Assembly: GCA_900540455.1 (NCBI GenBank)
Contig: UQGD01000044.1
Location: 1-13,898 of the forward strand
DNA from: an uncultured Faecalibacterium sp.
GTDB taxonomy: Bacteria; Bacillota; Clostridia; Oscillospirales; Ruminococcaceae
DNA length: 13,898 bases
Direction: 5' to 3'
The notes beneath the pieces are model-generated. The model saw only the letters and a program-made list of their open reading frames with translations, had not been told where the DNA came from and did not search any database. The position numbers and the translations under genes are program-made. The stretch's first letter is position 1. Every line of letters begins with the position of its first letter. Below, piece after piece: positions 12,526 to 13,898 of this stretch.

Positions 12526-13305
12526 ATGAAAAACAATTGGACCGAGCAGGACCTGCGCCTTTTGGCCCGGCAGGCGGAGGATGTATTTGAGGATGTGGGG
12601 CTGACGAAGCTCCCGGCCCAGCAGCCCGCCTCTCATGAGGAGGATGGCATGCATCTGGATTACCAGCTGCGGGGCGGCCAGGTGCAGTGTGTGCTGCGCC
12701 GCTTTTTCCAGACCCAGGAGGGGACCTGGGAGCTGCGGATGACGGCGCCCCTGGCAGGCAGTGTCCTGCCGGAGGACCGGATGGGCGCCCGGGAACGGGA
12801 GCTGTGCCGGGAGGCGCTGAACCACGATTTTGTTACCGGCGTGTACAACCGCCGCTATTGCGAGACGGTGTTCTGCACCCAGCTGGACACCTGGGCCGAT
12901 GAGCACCGGGGCGCAGCGCTGGCTTTGGTGGAGCTGGACGGTTATGCCGGGCAGCCCGTGCCGGAGCAGCTGGCCTGTTTTGTGGCCAATCAGTGGAAAA
13001 AGCTCTACGATACCCCCGGCGTGCAGGTGGTCTGCCGGGTGGAGGAGCATCGGTTCCTGATCGGCTGTGCAGACAAGACCTGCGCCCAGCTGCAGCAGGA
13101 GCTGTGCGCCGCCTATGCGGCCATGCCCCACGAGTGCGTGCTGTGCGGCGGGATGCTGCGCCGCCTGCCCTTTACCCTGACGGCGGCTTGTGCCGGCACG
13201 GAGGAGATCCGGGGCAAGAACTGGGCTGCGCTCTACGGCCTGTGCGTCCGCCGGCTGGAAGCTGCGCTGGCTGCGGGCGGAGACCAGGTTTACCAGGGGG
13301 AATGA
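12526..13305 (+). CDS. Degenerate GGDEF-domain protein
   Basis: A 259-residue soluble protein. Residues 100-180 follow the order of a GGDEF domain: HDFVTGVYNRRY (100-111) matches the family's DxLTGxxNRRx entry, ALVELDGY (133-140) matches the DLDxFK strand, and VVCRVEEHRFLIGC (168-181) takes the place of the RxGGDEF loop. The GGDEF residues themselves are missing and no RxxD inhibitory site is seen, so cyclic-di-GMP synthesis is unlikely. Binding of a nucleotide or a structural role remains possible. The N-terminal 95 residues, with a WELRMTAPL strand, are not recognised. It has nine cysteines. The ATG at 12526 is the first in frame after a GGAGG 16 nt away, so the true start could be unusual; a longer open frame from 12373 would run through the promoter. 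Followed by a terminator. Confidence 0.6.
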   Translation: MKNNWTEQDLRLLARQAEDVFEDVGLTKLPAQQPASHEEDGMHLDYQLRGGQVQCVLRRFFQTQEGTWELRMTAPLAGSVLPEDRMGARERELCREALNHDFVTGVYNRRYCETVFCTQLDTWADEHRGAALALVELDGYAGQPVPEQLACFVANQWKKLYDTPGVQVVCRVEEHRFLIGCADKTCAQLQQELCAAYAAMPHECVLCGGMLRRLPFTLTAACAGTEEIRGKNWAALYGLCVRRLEAALAAGGDQVYQGE

Positions 13306-13331
13306 CCCCGCTTTTTGAAGCTCGTCTTTAC

Positions 13332-13362
13332 ACAGTCCGTGCAGATGCACGGGCTGTTTTTT
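13332..13362 (+). terminator. Terminator after the GGDEF-like gene
   Basis: ACAGTCCGTGC (13332-13342) pairs with GCACGGGCTGT (13347-13357), 11 bp with one G·U pair and a 4-nt loop, followed by TTTTTT. An AGGAGG immediately after (13365-13370) has no start codon at a usable distance. Confidence 0.9.
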
Positions 13363-13420
13363 GTAGGAGGAATAACCGCCTTTCTGCCGGGGAAAACTAG
13401 GGGCAGAAGGGGGTAAGAAC

Positions 13421-13861
13421 ATGGATACACCGTCCAACGATAACCAGAACCTGCTGGAAGCTGTGGTGCAGAACACCGAGATGGGCAAAAACACCCTGGA
13501 GCAGATCCTGCCCATGGCCCAGGAGGGGCTGTTCCGGGCAGAGCTGCTGCGCCAGCGGAACATCTACCGGGAGCTGAACCAGGACGCCCACACCGCATTG
13601 GCTGCGGGGGGCGTGCAGGCCCAGGGCCAGAGCACCATGGCCAAGCTCAACACCAAAATGGGCATCAGCATGAAGACTATGACCGATAAGTCCACCCGCA
13701 ACCTGGCCGAGATGCTCTCCGAGGGCACCAGCCAGGGTGTGATGGACTGCATCAAGTCGCAAAAAGATTATCCCAACGCAGCCCCGGGCAGCAAGCGCCT
13801 GGCACAGCGGCTGCAAGCCTTCCAGGAGGATAACCGCATCAAGCTGGAACAGTTCCTCTGA
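13421..13861 (+). CDS. Hypothetical protein, 146 residues, helical
   Basis: I do not recognise this protein. It is soluble, with no signal peptide or membrane helix, rich in Gln, Asn, Met and Glu, and looks largely alpha-helical, with a short Gly/Pro break at about 62-70 (AAGGVQAQGQ) and another at 117-124 (YPNAAPGS). Residues 70-112 form a methionine/lysine/threonine-rich stretch (KLNTKMGISMKTMTDKSTRN) that may be the conserved core. ATG 13421 follows AGGGGG with a 7-nt gap. A terminator and about 60 bp separate it from the GGDEF-like gene; no promoter is obvious between them, so it may depend on read-through or a weak promoter. Codon use and GC resemble the neighbours, which supports a real gene. 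Confidence 0.75.
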   Translation: MDTPSNDNQNLLEAVVQNTEMGKNTLEQILPMAQEGLFRAELLRQRNIYRELNQDAHTALAAGGVQAQGQSTMAKLNTKMGISMKTMTDKSTRNLAEMLSEGTSQGVMDCIKSQKDYPNAAPGSKRLAQRLQAFQEDNRIKLEQFL

Positions 13862-13898
13862 GCAAAAAAAACGGCGGCTGCCGGGCAGGAGCTTTGAC

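Noticed and set aside
1..13898. Defence island, phage, IS element, CRISPR array, tRNA or rRNA
   Set aside because: No nuclease, helicase, integrase or transposase motifs, no regular direct repeat array and no cloverleaf or rRNA-like stretch were seen; the genes are metabolic or translation-related.

Overview
The window looks like part of the chromosome of a GC-rich gut Firmicute of the Oscillospiraceae/Ruminococcaceae type (Faecalibacterium, Subdoligranulum or Gemmiger-like). The reasons are the high GC, AGGAGG-type ribosome binding sites, TTGACA/TATAAT-like promoters, a DUF6472 mini-protein, a PF06541 membrane protein, and a compact hairpin repeat at the left edge of a kind I associate with these genomes. 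The genus is an inference. No phage, IS, CRISPR, tRNA or rRNA was seen.

Layout. (1) Bases 1-134 hold a small inverted-repeat-rich element. (2) 135-1364 (-) is a ClC-family anion transporter resembling the fluoride-type CLC-F branch, with a strong promoter and a GC-rich folded leader. (3) 1682-3694 (-) is a three-gene unit: a KduD/DhuD-like dehydrogenase, an RpiB-fold sugar isomerase resembling DhuI, and a DUF1622 membrane protein. The first two would convert the unsaturated uronate product 4-deoxy-5-hexosulose-uronate to 2-keto-3-deoxygluconate. The unit has a good promoter, two GTATAC-centred palindromes 106 bp apart, a hairpin leader, an internal terminator and an end terminator. (4) 4050-4820 (-) is a stand-alone short-chain dehydrogenase, divergent from (5) 5058-7222 (+), an AI-2E-family membrane protein followed by a sugar nucleotidyltransferase. 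A large bidirectional terminator at about 7253-7300 separates this from (6) 7305-10593 (-): an AlaX-type alanyl-tRNA editing protein, TrmB, a 59-residue cysteine-rich DUF6472 protein and a PF06541 membrane protein. (7) 10757-12295 (+) is MalQ, divergent from the AlaX gene, with overlapping -35 regions. (8) 12526-13861 (+) is a protein with a degenerate GGDEF domain, a terminator, and an unrecognised 146-residue protein.

Most of this is ordinary core and carbohydrate metabolism. I did not find a convincing new defence or mobile system. The parts most worth a second look are the regulatory architecture of the uronate unit, the folded leader of the ClC gene, the degenerate GGDEF protein with its long leader, and the DUF6472 gene overlapping trmB.
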